NCBI GenBank assembly: GCA_038227745.1
Contig: JBBRPS010000505.1
Location: 1-7,589, forward strand
Source: DASPXY01 sp038227745
GTDB taxonomy: Bacteria; Planctomycetota; Planctomycetia; Gemmatales; Gemmataceae
Length of the DNA stretch: 7,589 nucleotides
Reading direction: 5' to 3'
Shown here one piece after another: positions 1 through 5,895 of this stretch (position 1 is its first letter; each line of letters begins with the position of its first letter). The translations under genes were made by a program, and so were the position numbers. A model generated the notes under the pieces. The model ran no database searches. It was not told where the DNA came from and worked only from the letters and a program-made list of their open reading frames with translations.

Positions 1-140
1 AAAGGGAGCGGGCGGGAGTTGGTGGGTGGAAGCGGGGACTCCACCGGGGCCAGGGGCGGGGCGTCTGCTCCCGCTGGCCACACCGGCACATCTTGCCCGG
101 CGTCCGCGGCCTCTGCAGGGTCTCTGCGTGTTTCTTGCAT
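1..140 (-). CDS. Unknown proline-rich protein, N-terminal fragment (runs off window)
   Basis: An ATG (minus strand, position 140) is preceded by AAGGAG at 148-153 with a 7-base spacer, one of the best ribosome binding sites in the window. It opens a frame of 46 codons without a stop up to the window edge. The visible protein begins MQETRRDPAEAADAGQ and continues rich in Pro, Ala, Asp and Glu, with no hydrophobic segment. It therefore looks like a disordered cytoplasmic N-terminus, or the leader region of a longer protein, rather than a signal peptide. It follows the PD40 gene on the same strand after a 135-base gap, so it could be a third gene of the same run or have its own promoter. No family can be assigned from this fragment. 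The frame and Shine-Dalgarno are seen; that it is a real gene is inferred. Confidence 0.6.
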   Translation of the reverse strand, partial: MQETRRDPAEAADAGQDVPVWPAGADAPPLAPVESPLPPTNSRPLP

Positions 141-260
141 GGATGGTCTCCTTCCCACCCTGAGAACGCGACCCGGCGATGAACTTGCGCCGGATTCCGA
201 AGAAGCCGCAGGACCACGACCCGTCCATTTCGTCTCAAGTTTGGTTCCCGGGAGTGCCGA

Positions 261-280
261 AGTGACAGTGGGGTGTCACT
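261..280 (-). terminator. Small hairpin over the stop codon of the PD40 gene (weak terminator candidate)
   Basis: AGTGACA (261-267) and TGTCACT (274-280) form a perfect 7-base-pair stem with a 6-base loop, and the PD40 stop codon (276-278) lies in it. No T-rich tract follows on the minus strand. It is therefore a poor intrinsic terminator and may only protect the 3' end or slow transcription. Confidence 0.25.
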
Positions 281-1262
281 GCGCGCCTGTCAGTACGACC
301 ACGCAGGGGTCCATGTCGTCGCGCTTCGAGTTCAGGCCCGGCGTCGGCAGCAGCCGGCCTGTCTGGCGGTCGTAGAGGTACACGTCGCGCTCGCCCGCCC
401 CCGCGGAGCGCTCCGAGACGAACACGAGGTAACGGCCGTCGGCGCTGAGCGCGGGCGTCTGCTCGTTGGCGACCGAGTTCAGGTTCGGCAGGTCGAGGAA
501 CCGCTTCGCCGCCCGGTCGTAGAGGTACACGTCGCGGCCGCCCTTGCCGCCGGGCCGGGCCGAGGCGAACGCCACCAGGTTGCCGTCGCCGCTCAGCGAC
601 GGCGTGAGGTCAGCGCCGGGAGAATTCATCTCGGGAAGCGCAAGGGTGCGCTGCGCGCGCAGGTCGTAGAGGTAGATGTCGGTCAGGCCGACACCGCCCT
701 TGACGTTGGAGGTGAACGCGAGGTGACGGCCGTCGGCGCTGAAGCAGGGCATGCGCTCGTCGAAGGCCGGCGTGTTCAGGCTGGCGGCGGGCGCGAGTTT
801 CTTCTTGCCAACGTCGTAGAGGACGACATCCCAGCGCGCGCTATAGCCTGAGCGACCCCAGGCGGCGAAGGCCAGCAGGCGGCCGTCGCCGGACAGCGTC
901 GGGTGCAGCTGGCCGTTGGGCGAGTCGTTGACGTTCGGCAGGTCCACCAGGCGCTTGTCCTGGTTGTCCCAGAGGAAGATGCGGCTGGTCTGGTTTTCGA
1001 GTTCGGACGCGAAGGCGCAGTAACGGCCGTCGAGGCTGAGTGCCGGGTGGTAGTCGCTGCGGTTGTTCACCGTCGGGATCGAGCCGACAACCTTGCCCTG
1101 GCCGATGCCGTCGTGTTCGTAGAAATAGATCTGCGGGTGGCGCGGGCGGTCGCGGTAGGACGAAAAGGCGATCAGGAGCTTGTGGGGCGGCGGGGCCTGC
1201 TGGGCGGCCGTGGGGAGGGCGCCGAGGAGGGCGAGACCGAGGAGGAGCAGGCAGCGTTTCAC
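276..1262 (-). CDS. Secreted PD40/TolB-type beta-propeller protein
   Basis: This 328-residue protein is probably exported and folds as a six-bladed propeller of the PD40/TolB_C type. Residues 1-20 are a signal peptide: Met-Lys-Arg, a Leu-rich core, then a likely cleavage after PTAAQ or nearby. Five clear repeats of the form 'hP.LS.DGR..AF.S' start near residues 72, 120, 171, 220 and 269, spaced about 49 residues apart. Three carry a D(I/V)YLYD strand (195-200, 244-249, 293-298). Residues 28-60 probably form a first, diverged blade. No catalytic motif is visible, so a binding or scaffold role in the periplasm is most likely; the ligand is unknown. The start codon is GTG, with GGAG about 10 bases upstream. 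The gene begins 24 bases after the DUF1501 stop on the same strand, so the two are probably co-transcribed. Despite similarity to TolB repeats, it lacks TolB's N-terminal domain and is not called tolB. Confidence 0.85.
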   Translation of the reverse strand: MKRCLLLLGLALLGALPTAAQQAPPPHKLLIAFSSYRDRPRHPQIYFYEHDGIGQGKVVGSIPTVNNRSDYHPALSLDGRYCAFASELENQTSRIFLWDNQDKRLVDLPNVNDSPNGQLHPTLSGDGRLLAFAAWGRSGYSARWDVVLYDVGKKKLAPAASLNTPAFDERMPCFSADGRHLAFTSNVKGGVGLTDIYLYDLRAQRTLALPEMNSPGADLTPSLSGDGNLVAFASARPGGKGGRDVYLYDRAAKRFLDLPNLNSVANEQTPALSADGRYLVFVSERSAGAGERDVYLYDRQTGRLLPTPGLNSKRDDMDPCVVVLTGAQ

Positions 1263-1286
1263 GGGGTCCGCACTCCGGGCCGTGGG

Positions 1287-2597
1287 TCAGAACAGCTCCG
1301 CCACCGGCAGGGCGTCGCGAACGAATGGGCGGACACGGTTGTCGGTGATGTCGATGCCGAGCAGGCGGTACAGCGTTGCCGCGAACTCCGGCGGGCTGAC
1401 CGGGCGGTGCGCCGGCCGCGCCCCCGTCCGGTCACTGGCGCCAATGATCGCGCCCCCGGGCACCCCGCCGCCGGCGAGGAGATAAGAGAAGCAGTACGGG
1501 AAGTGATCGCGGGCGCCGAAGCGGTTGATCGTCGGCGTCCGCCCGAACTCGCCGCCCACGACCACCAGCGTCGAGCGCAGCAGGCCGCGCTGCTGCAGGT
1601 CGTCCAGCAGGGCGCTCAGGCCCTGGTCGAGTCGCGGGCAGAGTTGCTGCTCCATGCGCACCATGCCGCCCAGGTCGGCGCCGTGGACGTCCCAGGCGTC
1701 GAAGGCGATGCCGTCGTACCACTTGACCTGCACGAAGCGCGTCCCCGCCTCGATCAGGCGCCGCGCCAGCAGGCACGACTGCCCGAACAGGTTGGCCCCG
1801 TAGCGGTCGCGCATCGACTCCGGCTCGCGGCCCATGTCGAAGGCATCGCGGACGCGCGTCGAGGTGAGGATGTTCACCGCACGCTGGTAGGACATCTCCA
1901 TGCGCTCGACGGCCTCGCTGGCGTGCAGGCGGGCGCGGACGCGGTCCACGGCACGGAGCAGCTCGCGGCGGTGCTGGAAGCGGTCGGCGCGGACGTCGGC
2001 GGTCAGCGCGAACTGCGGCAACTGGACGCGCGAGCCGGACGGGTCGGCGATCTCCACGGGGTAATGCGGTGCCCCGAGCCGGCCGCCGCCCACGCCCAGG
2101 CGCGAGCCGACATGGACGTACGGCGGCATCGACTGGCGGAAGCCCTTGAGCTTCGAGACGACCGCCCCGTACGAGGTGGTTTCGCCGTTGAACCCGGTGA
2201 GCATGGGGATCGGCGAGTGCGCGTCGGTGGTGTGCGACATCGAACGGATGATGGCGCACTTGTCCATGTGCCGCGACAGCGCCGGCAGCAGTTCGCCGAT
2301 CATCAGGCCGGGCACGTTGGTGCGGATCGCCCCGTACGGGCCACGGATGTTGTCGGGGGTTTCCGGCTTCGGGTCGAAGGTTTCGAGGTGGCTGGGGCCG
2401 CCGTCGAGCCAGAGGAAGATGCAGGAGACGTCACGGCCCGAGCCGCCGTAGTTGGCGGGGCGTGAGGCGCGCGCCTCCTGGGTGCGGAACCAGTCGGCGA
2501 GTGTCAGGCCGGTGACACCGAGGCCGGCGACCTGTAACATTTCCCTGCGCGTGAACCCCTGGCAGTTCCTGACCGTCGCGTCCCCGATCCTGAGCAT
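1287..2597 (-). CDS. DUF1501 family protein with twin-arginine signal
   Basis: The product has 436 residues from the ATG at 2597. That start is preferred over the in-frame upstream codon at 2627. It has a G-run 8 bases upstream, and the resulting N-terminus (MLRIGDATVRNCQGFTRREM) matches the usual opening of planctomycete DUF1501 proteins. A twin-arginine leader is visible: FTRREML at residues 15-21, followed by a hydrophobic stretch. DUF1501 belongs to the alkaline phosphatase/sulfatase-like fold. Motifs seen here are WLDGGPSHLETFDPK (63-77), DAHSP (125-129), GGEFGRTP (348-355) and RDHFPYCFS (363-371). The biochemical activity of the family is not established; export to the periplasm by the Tat system is inferred. 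DUF1501 genes often sit next to DUF1549/DUF1553 cytochrome-type genes. Here the partner downstream is a PD40 propeller instead. The frame is intact and full length. Confidence 0.92.
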   Translation of the reverse strand: MLRIGDATVRNCQGFTRREMLQVAGLGVTGLTLADWFRTQEARASRPANYGGSGRDVSCIFLWLDGGPSHLETFDPKPETPDNIRGPYGAIRTNVPGLMIGELLPALSRHMDKCAIIRSMSHTTDAHSPIPMLTGFNGETTSYGAVVSKLKGFRQSMPPYVHVGSRLGVGGGRLGAPHYPVEIADPSGSRVQLPQFALTADVRADRFQHRRELLRAVDRVRARLHASEAVERMEMSYQRAVNILTSTRVRDAFDMGREPESMRDRYGANLFGQSCLLARRLIEAGTRFVQVKWYDGIAFDAWDVHGADLGGMVRMEQQLCPRLDQGLSALLDDLQQRGLLRSTLVVVGGEFGRTPTINRFGARDHFPYCFSYLLAGGGVPGGAIIGASDRTGARPAHRPVSPPEFAATLYRLLGIDITDNRVRPFVRDALPVAELF

Positions 2598-2729
2598 GGC
2601 GGCTGCCCCCCGTGAACCGCACCGCACGCCGCGGCGCAGACTCTGGCAATCTCCCTCGCTTCAGGATACCCTGAGAGGGCGTTGCGGGCGACTGTTTCTC
2701 GCCGCAGGCCGCGCGCCGAAAGTTCCGTG

Positions 2730-2757
2730 TTTGCAAACCGGGGCGAGCGGGTAGAAT
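2730..2757 (+). promoter_or_regulatory. Possible sigma-70-type promoter for the MBL-fold gene
   Basis: TTTGCA (2730-2735), a 16-base spacer and TAGAAT (2752-2757) lie 60 bases before the start of the hydrolase gene, in the divergent gap between it and the DUF1501 gene. The -10 element is good and the -35 only fair. No activator or operator site is evident. Confidence 0.35.
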
Positions 2758-2816
2758 GGGCGTGCCCGTGCGCGGAGAGGGCGCCAGTCGTTCCCCGCAG
2801 AAAGGACCTTGCCGGT

Positions 2817-3872
2817 ATGTCAGCCAGCCCCGTCTTCACCATCACCTACTGGGGAGTCACCGGCACCATGGCCGCCCCCCTGCGGCCAGCGGAGGTGACG
2901 GACAAGATCGTCGGCGCCGTCCGCCATCTCCTCGCCGGCGGCCACCTGCAAGGCCTGGACAGCAGGGCCGACGAGGCGGCCGTGCGTGCGTGCCTGGAGG
3001 CCCACCTGCCTTTCCCCCTTCGCTCCACCTACGGCGCCAACACCACCTGCATCGAGGTGCAGACCCCCGAGGAGCTGCTCGTCCTCGACTGCGGCACCGG
3101 CTTCCGCGAGCTGGGCATCGAGCTGGTCCGCCGCTGGGGCGGGGCGGACTACGCCGGCCCACGAACCGCGCACGTGCTCATGAGCCATCCGCACATGGAT
3201 CACACCTGCGCCACGCCCTTCTTCGAGCCGTACCTCGACCCGCGCAACCACTTCAACGTCTACGGCACCGCGTCGGTCCTGCGCAGCCTGGAAGCGGTCC
3301 TGAACGCCGAGTCGTCGCTCAGCAACCTTTACTTCCCGCCGACCTTCGACATCCTCAAGGCCCTGCGCGGCTGGCGGACCATCGAGGCGGGCCAGGCCCT
3401 CACGTTCGGCTCGACCCGCGTCACGACGTTCGCGCTCAAGCACCCCGGCGGCTGCCTGGCCTTCCGCCTGGAGAACGCCGGCCGCGTCTACGTCTTCGCC
3501 ACCGACCACGAGCACCCCGAGGTCCCCGACCGGGCCCTGGCGGATTTCGCCCGCGGCGCGGACGTGCTGTACATCGACGGCCAGTACCTGGAGGCGGAGT
3601 ACCTGGGCAAGGAGGGCATCATGGGCCAGCGGCCGCTCGCGACCAAGGGCTGGGGCCACAGTTCGGTCGAGGCGTGCGTGCTCACGGCGGTGGCGGCCGA
3701 GGTGAAGGAACTGCACGTCGGCCACCGCGAACCCAAGCGCAACGATGCCGACCTCCTGCGCGTGGAGCGGTTCATGCAGCAGCGGATGGGCGAGGCGCTG
3801 CGCCAGGCTGGGCGCGCCCCCGACTCGTGCCGGGCGATCATCCCCTACGAGGGACTGACCCTGCGTCTGTGA
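2817..3872 (+). CDS. Metallo-beta-lactamase-fold hydrolase
   Basis: The protein has 351 residues from the ATG at 2817, with AAAGGA at 2801-2806 about 10 bases upstream. The open frame extends back to 2682, but those residues look non-coding. It shows the metal-binding motif H124-P-H126-M-D128-H129. Further candidate ligands are H209 (KHPGG), D230 (FATDHEH), H281 (WGHSS) and H303 (VGHREP). The entry segment TYGANTTCIEVQ (71-82) and LDCGTGFRELG (90-100) resemble the RNase Z/PhnP-like or cyclic-phosphodiesterase-like branch of the superfamily, rather than beta-lactamases or glyoxalases. A phosphodiester-type substrate is inferred and the true substrate is unknown. Residues 20-68 form an insertion with helical character between the first strand and the TYGANT segment, making the protein longer than compact members. 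No signal peptide is seen, so it is probably cytoplasmic. The gene converges with cbiB and shares its entire length with the antisense open frame of that gene. Confidence 0.9.
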   Translation: MSASPVFTITYWGVTGTMAAPLRPAEVTDKIVGAVRHLLAGGHLQGLDSRADEAAVRACLEAHLPFPLRSTYGANTTCIEVQTPEELLVLDCGTGFRELGIELVRRWGGADYAGPRTAHVLMSHPHMDHTCATPFFEPYLDPRNHFNVYGTASVLRSLEAVLNAESSLSNLYFPPTFDILKALRGWRTIEAGQALTFGSTRVTTFALKHPGGCLAFRLENAGRVYVFATDHEHPEVPDRALADFARGADVLYIDGQYLEAEYLGKEGIMGQRPLATKGWGHSSVEACVLTAVAAEVKELHVGHREPKRNDADLLRVERFMQQRMGEALRQAGRAPDSCRAIIPYEGLTLRL

Positions 3873-4814
3873 GCCGAGTCCCCAGCGCACCGGCAAGGCC
3901 AGGGCCAGCGCGAGCCATGCCGTCAGCAGCATCCGTCGGATCGCCGCCCGCACCTTCGCCGCCGTCAGCGGTTCCAGGGCCTCCCCCAGGTACGACTTGT
4001 GCGACGGCACTCCGCGGTACGTACTCGGCCCGCCGAGCCGGACGCCGAGCGCCCCCGCCATCGTGGCCTCACCCCACGCCGAGTTCGGGCTGGGGTGCTT
4101 GCGGCCGTCGCGCCAGCCGGTGCGCAGCGCCTGCTGGCCGCCGCGCCCCGTCAATGCTGCCGCCAACGTCAGGAGCAGCCACGTCAGGCGCGCCGGAATG
4201 AAGTTCGCCAGGTCGTCCGTCCGGGCCGACGCCCAGCCGAAGCGCAGGTAACGCTCGTTGCGATAACCGACCATGCTGTCGAGCGTGTTGACCACCTTGT
4301 AGACCCACAGCCCGACTGGCCCGGCGAGGGCGGCGTAGAAGAGCGGCGCCACCACGCCATCGGTCGTGTTCTCCGCGACCGTTTCGACACAGGCCCGATA
4401 GATCTCCTCCGGCGGCAGGTCCTCGGTGTCGCGGCCGACGATCCCGCTCAGGCGCCGCCGTGCCTCCACCCAGTCACCTTCCGTACACGAGGCCAGGACG
4501 TGCTGGGTGTGCCGGGCCAGGCTCCGGGCCGCCAAACCGCAGTAGGTCAGCACGGCGACGAGGGCCAGGCGCGGCCACGGTCCCCAGCGCCCGGCGAGGT
4601 CCAGCGCGAACCAGACGACGCTGCCGGCCGTTCCGGTCGTGAGGAGCAGGAGGAGGATGCCGCCCAGGCGTTCGGGGAGGAGGCGCCGCAGGACCGCCTC
4701 GAAGAGTTGGATCAGGCGACCCAGCCAGCGCACCGGGTGTACCCAGGACGGCGGGTCGCCCAGGAGCTGGTCGAGCACGAACCCCAGGGCTAGCGCGACC
4801 GCCTCTTCCACCAT
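2820..4814 (-). CDS. cbiB: Adenosylcobinamide-phosphate synthase CbiB/CobD, with anomalous antisense C-terminal read-through
   Basis: CbiB/CobD makes adenosylcobinamide (phosphate) from adenosylcobyric acid and an aminopropanol, a membrane step of cobalamin synthesis. From the ATG at 4814 (GGAGG just upstream; an alternative ATG is at 4829), residues 1-312 cover the whole family. Visible motifs include DQLLGDPPSWVHPVRWLGRL (15-34), RDTEDLPPEEIYRACVETVA (128-147), ENTTDGVVAPLFYA (148-161), NTLDSMVGYRNERY (176-189) and HPSPNSAWGEATMAGALGV (240-258). Hydrophobic segments lie near residues 50-71, 82-95, 211-222 and 296-308. Members are usually a little over 300 residues, so the product should end near 3873. 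It does not: the frame stays open to TGA at 2820, giving 664 residues, the last 350 being the exact codon-aligned antisense of the neighbouring hydrolase gene. Those residues look like shadow sequence and probably carry no function. A lost stop or a frameshift near 3870 is likely. Homologous part: 3873-4814. Confidence 0.8.
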   Translation of the reverse strand: MVEEAVALALGFVLDQLLGDPPSWVHPVRWLGRLIQLFEAVLRRLLPERLGGILLLLLTTGTAGSVVWFALDLAGRWGPWPRLALVAVLTYCGLAARSLARHTQHVLASCTEGDWVEARRRLSGIVGRDTEDLPPEEIYRACVETVAENTTDGVVAPLFYAALAGPVGLWVYKVVNTLDSMVGYRNERYLRFGWASARTDDLANFIPARLTWLLLTLAAALTGRGGQQALRTGWRDGRKHPSPNSAWGEATMAGALGVRLGGPSTYRGVPSHKSYLGEALEPLTAAKVRAAIRRMLLTAWLALALALPVRWGLGSQTQGQSLVGDDRPARVGGAPSLAQRLAHPLLHEPLHAQEVGIVALGFAVADVQFLHLGRHRREHARLDRTVAPALGRERPLAHDALLAQVLRLQVLAVDVQHVRAAGEIRQGPVGDLGVLVVGGEDVDAAGVLQAEGQAAAGVLERERRDAGRAEREGLARLDGPPAAQGLEDVEGRREVKVAERRLGVQDRFQAAQDRRGAVDVEVVARVEVRLEEGRGAGVIHVRMAHEHVRGSWAGVVRPAPAADQLDAQLAEAGAAVEDEQLLGGLHLDAGGVGAVGGAKGERQVGLQARTHGRLVGPAVQALQVAAGEEMADGADDLVRHLRWPQGGGHGAGDSPVGDGEDGAG

Positions 4815-5075
4815 CGCCCTCCGCCGCATCTCGACAGGCAGGTTCGCGCTCAAAACCTGCGCCAAACTGCCGCACCGTGCTGTTGCAGAACGCTGCACGC
4901 GCCTCTGGCGTGGCCGGCCGACCCCACGGGCGGCCGGGTGGCGCACACAAAATGGATGTATTTAGTAACGCACCGGCCACGACTTGCGTCTATTCTTCCG
5001 CGAGGCCCTCCGAGATTGGCTCGCGACTTGCTCCCTCAGGGTAAAATTGTTGGAATATCCTGTGAACCTTTTTGG
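4815..5075. other. Intergenic region upstream of cbiB, no gene seen
   Basis: This stretch lies between the cbiB start and the structured region. It holds a 7-base-pair hairpin (4838-4844 with 4854-4860) just ahead of cbiB on its transcript. Base composition becomes richer in A and T from about 4950. The open frame at 4990-5226 (minus) and others here show no family, no good ribosome binding site and uneven codon use, so I do not call them. A TAAAAT at 5042-5047 could be a plus-strand -10 element, but no well-spaced -35 is present. GAAC (5064-5067) and GTCT (5086-5089), 18 bases apart, could form an ECF-sigma-type promoter reading right; this is weak evidence. Confidence 0.5.
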
Positions 5076-5328
5076 TGCCTGAACAGTCTGAGGTATTAGG
5101 CAGACGCTGGCTCATGAGTTTCCCCCAGGCACAAGAACGCGGAACGGGAAAAAGCCTCCCCTTCGGGTGGCCCGTGCCGCTAGACTGTTGAATGGCGTCT
5201 GGTCGTCTGTTTTTCGTCGTCGGCATTACACGAGGATGTAAACCGCTACTGAACTCTTTTTCCCTGAACCCGACCCGCCCTGGCGCGGGTCGACCCCGCT
5301 TTTCTTATTAGATCGCCGGAGGTCTCCC
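5076..5328 (+). promoter_or_regulatory. Candidate structured 5' leader with attenuator-like hairpins
   Basis: Several paired elements precede the Shine-Dalgarno at 5319-5323. (1) 5082-5090 pairs with 5181-5189 (nine pairs, one G-U). (2) 5101-5107 pairs with 5195-5201 (seven pairs), crossing the first helix as a pseudoknot would. (3) 5139-5148 pairs with 5171-5180 (ten positions, one A-G mismatch), carrying an inner stem 5155-5160/5165-5170; it abuts helix 1. (4) TTACA/TGTAA at 5226-5241. (5) CGACCCGC (5271-5278) pairs with GCGGGTCG (5285-5292). (6) GCGGG (5285-5289) can instead pair with CCCGC (5295-5299), which is followed directly by TTTTCTT. Hairpins 5 and 6 share a strand, so only one forms at a time, as in attenuators. 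The pairs in (1) and (2) could arise by chance in a span this long. No known riboswitch signature was recognised. Confidence 0.35.
5285..5306 (+). terminator. Possible attenuator-type terminator before the ORF at 5329
   Basis: A five-pair GC stem (5285-5289 with 5295-5299, loop TCGAC) runs directly into TTTTCTT (5300-5306). An upstream eight-pair hairpin (5271-5292) uses the same strand and would prevent it. The stem is short, so terminator strength is uncertain. Confidence 0.3.
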
Positions 5329-5895
5329 ATGGCCGTGAAGAAGCTGGAATCCCTGGTGCTGCGTGGCGTCCCCGTCGCTTGCGACGTCGTGGCCGGCCTG
5401 GAGCGCATCGGTTCCAACGCGGCCCGTGGGCAGGCGCCGACGGTCGCCCCGTCCTTTGCACGACACCTGTCCCCGGGCTATCCGGCCCCCGACACGGGTA
5501 CCGCCATGCGGTATGAGCCCGCCAATCCCGGCGGCGCACATACCGCGCAACGGGCCGGTCGGTCCGGAAGCCTCGCTGGTGTCTCCGACAGTCGAAGCCT
5601 CGCGAGTTTCGCGGGGCGGGCCATCCTATTAGGGTGGTCGCTCGCCGCGAGGGAAACCGTCCCCGTGGAGACGTGTCGTCAGGGCCTCGGTGAGGCCACG
5701 ACGCCAACGACCACGGGGGGGTCGCCTTCGGGGCATCCCAGGTCCTTCCAGCGTTTGCTCGCCGTCAAACCCGCCAGCCTCGTCGGCTGGTCGTGGCACA
5801 GAGGCGAGCGGAACGCGGACGCCAAGAAGGACGCGCAGGCCGGCAAGCGGTCTGCCCACGGGATGCCCTCGGCTTCGATGATGCGGGGACGCTAG
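5329..5895 (+). CDS. Doubtful hypothetical ORF overlapping the structured RNA
   Basis: The ATG at 5329 has GGAGG at 5319-5323 with a 5-base spacer, and the first 30 or so codons (MAVKKLESLVLRGVPVACDV...) have the GC-rich third positions of a real gene. After that the 188-residue frame loses coding character. It contains CTA TTA in succession, codons absent from the neighbouring hydrolase gene, as well as low-complexity Gly/Ser/Arg stretches and no family motif. Nearly the whole frame is explained by base-paired elements of the predicted RNA, and the stop codon at 5893-5895 lies at the outer 3' strand. I think it more likely a fortuitous frame, or a short leader-peptide-like start, than a 188-residue protein. 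No signal peptide, membrane segment or catalytic motif is visible. A start-only or degraded gene is another possibility. Confidence 0.25.
   Translation: MAVKKLESLVLRGVPVACDVVAGLERIGSNAARGQAPTVAPSFARHLSPGYPAPDTGTAMRYEPANPGGAHTAQRAGRSGSLAGVSDSRSLASFAGRAILLGWSLAARETVPVETCRQGLGEATTPTTTGGSPSGHPRSFQRLLAVKPASLVGWSWHRGERNADAKKDAQAGKRSAHGMPSASMMRGR

Noticed and set aside
903..2465. 520-codon plus-strand open frame opposite the DUF1501 and PD40 genes
   Set aside because: It is the antisense shadow of two well-supported genes, with no motif and an Arg/Ala/Val-rich composition typical of such shadows in high-GC DNA.
2659..2677. TCAGG/CCTGA inverted repeat between the divergent DUF1501 and hydrolase genes as an operator
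   Set aside because: Only five pairs with a 4-base loop, which is too common at this composition to call.
2682..2816. 45-residue N-terminal extension of the hydrolase
   Set aside because: The segment overlaps the likely promoter and lacks family similarity. The ATG at 2817 has a good ribosome binding site.
2820..3872. The C-terminal 350 residues of the long cbiB frame as a fused domain
   Set aside because: It is codon-aligned antisense to a clear hydrolase gene and shows no domain signature. Openness is explained by avoidance of TTA, CTA and TCA codons.
4838..4860. Cobalamin riboswitch upstream of cbiB
   Set aside because: Only a 7-pair hairpin with a fragment resembling the B12 box end is present. 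The conserved core and the remaining stems of a cobalamin aptamer are not seen.
4990..5226. 78-codon minus-strand frame as a small protein
   Set aside because: No ribosome binding site or family signature, mixed composition, and the plus-strand pairing elements better explain the stretch.
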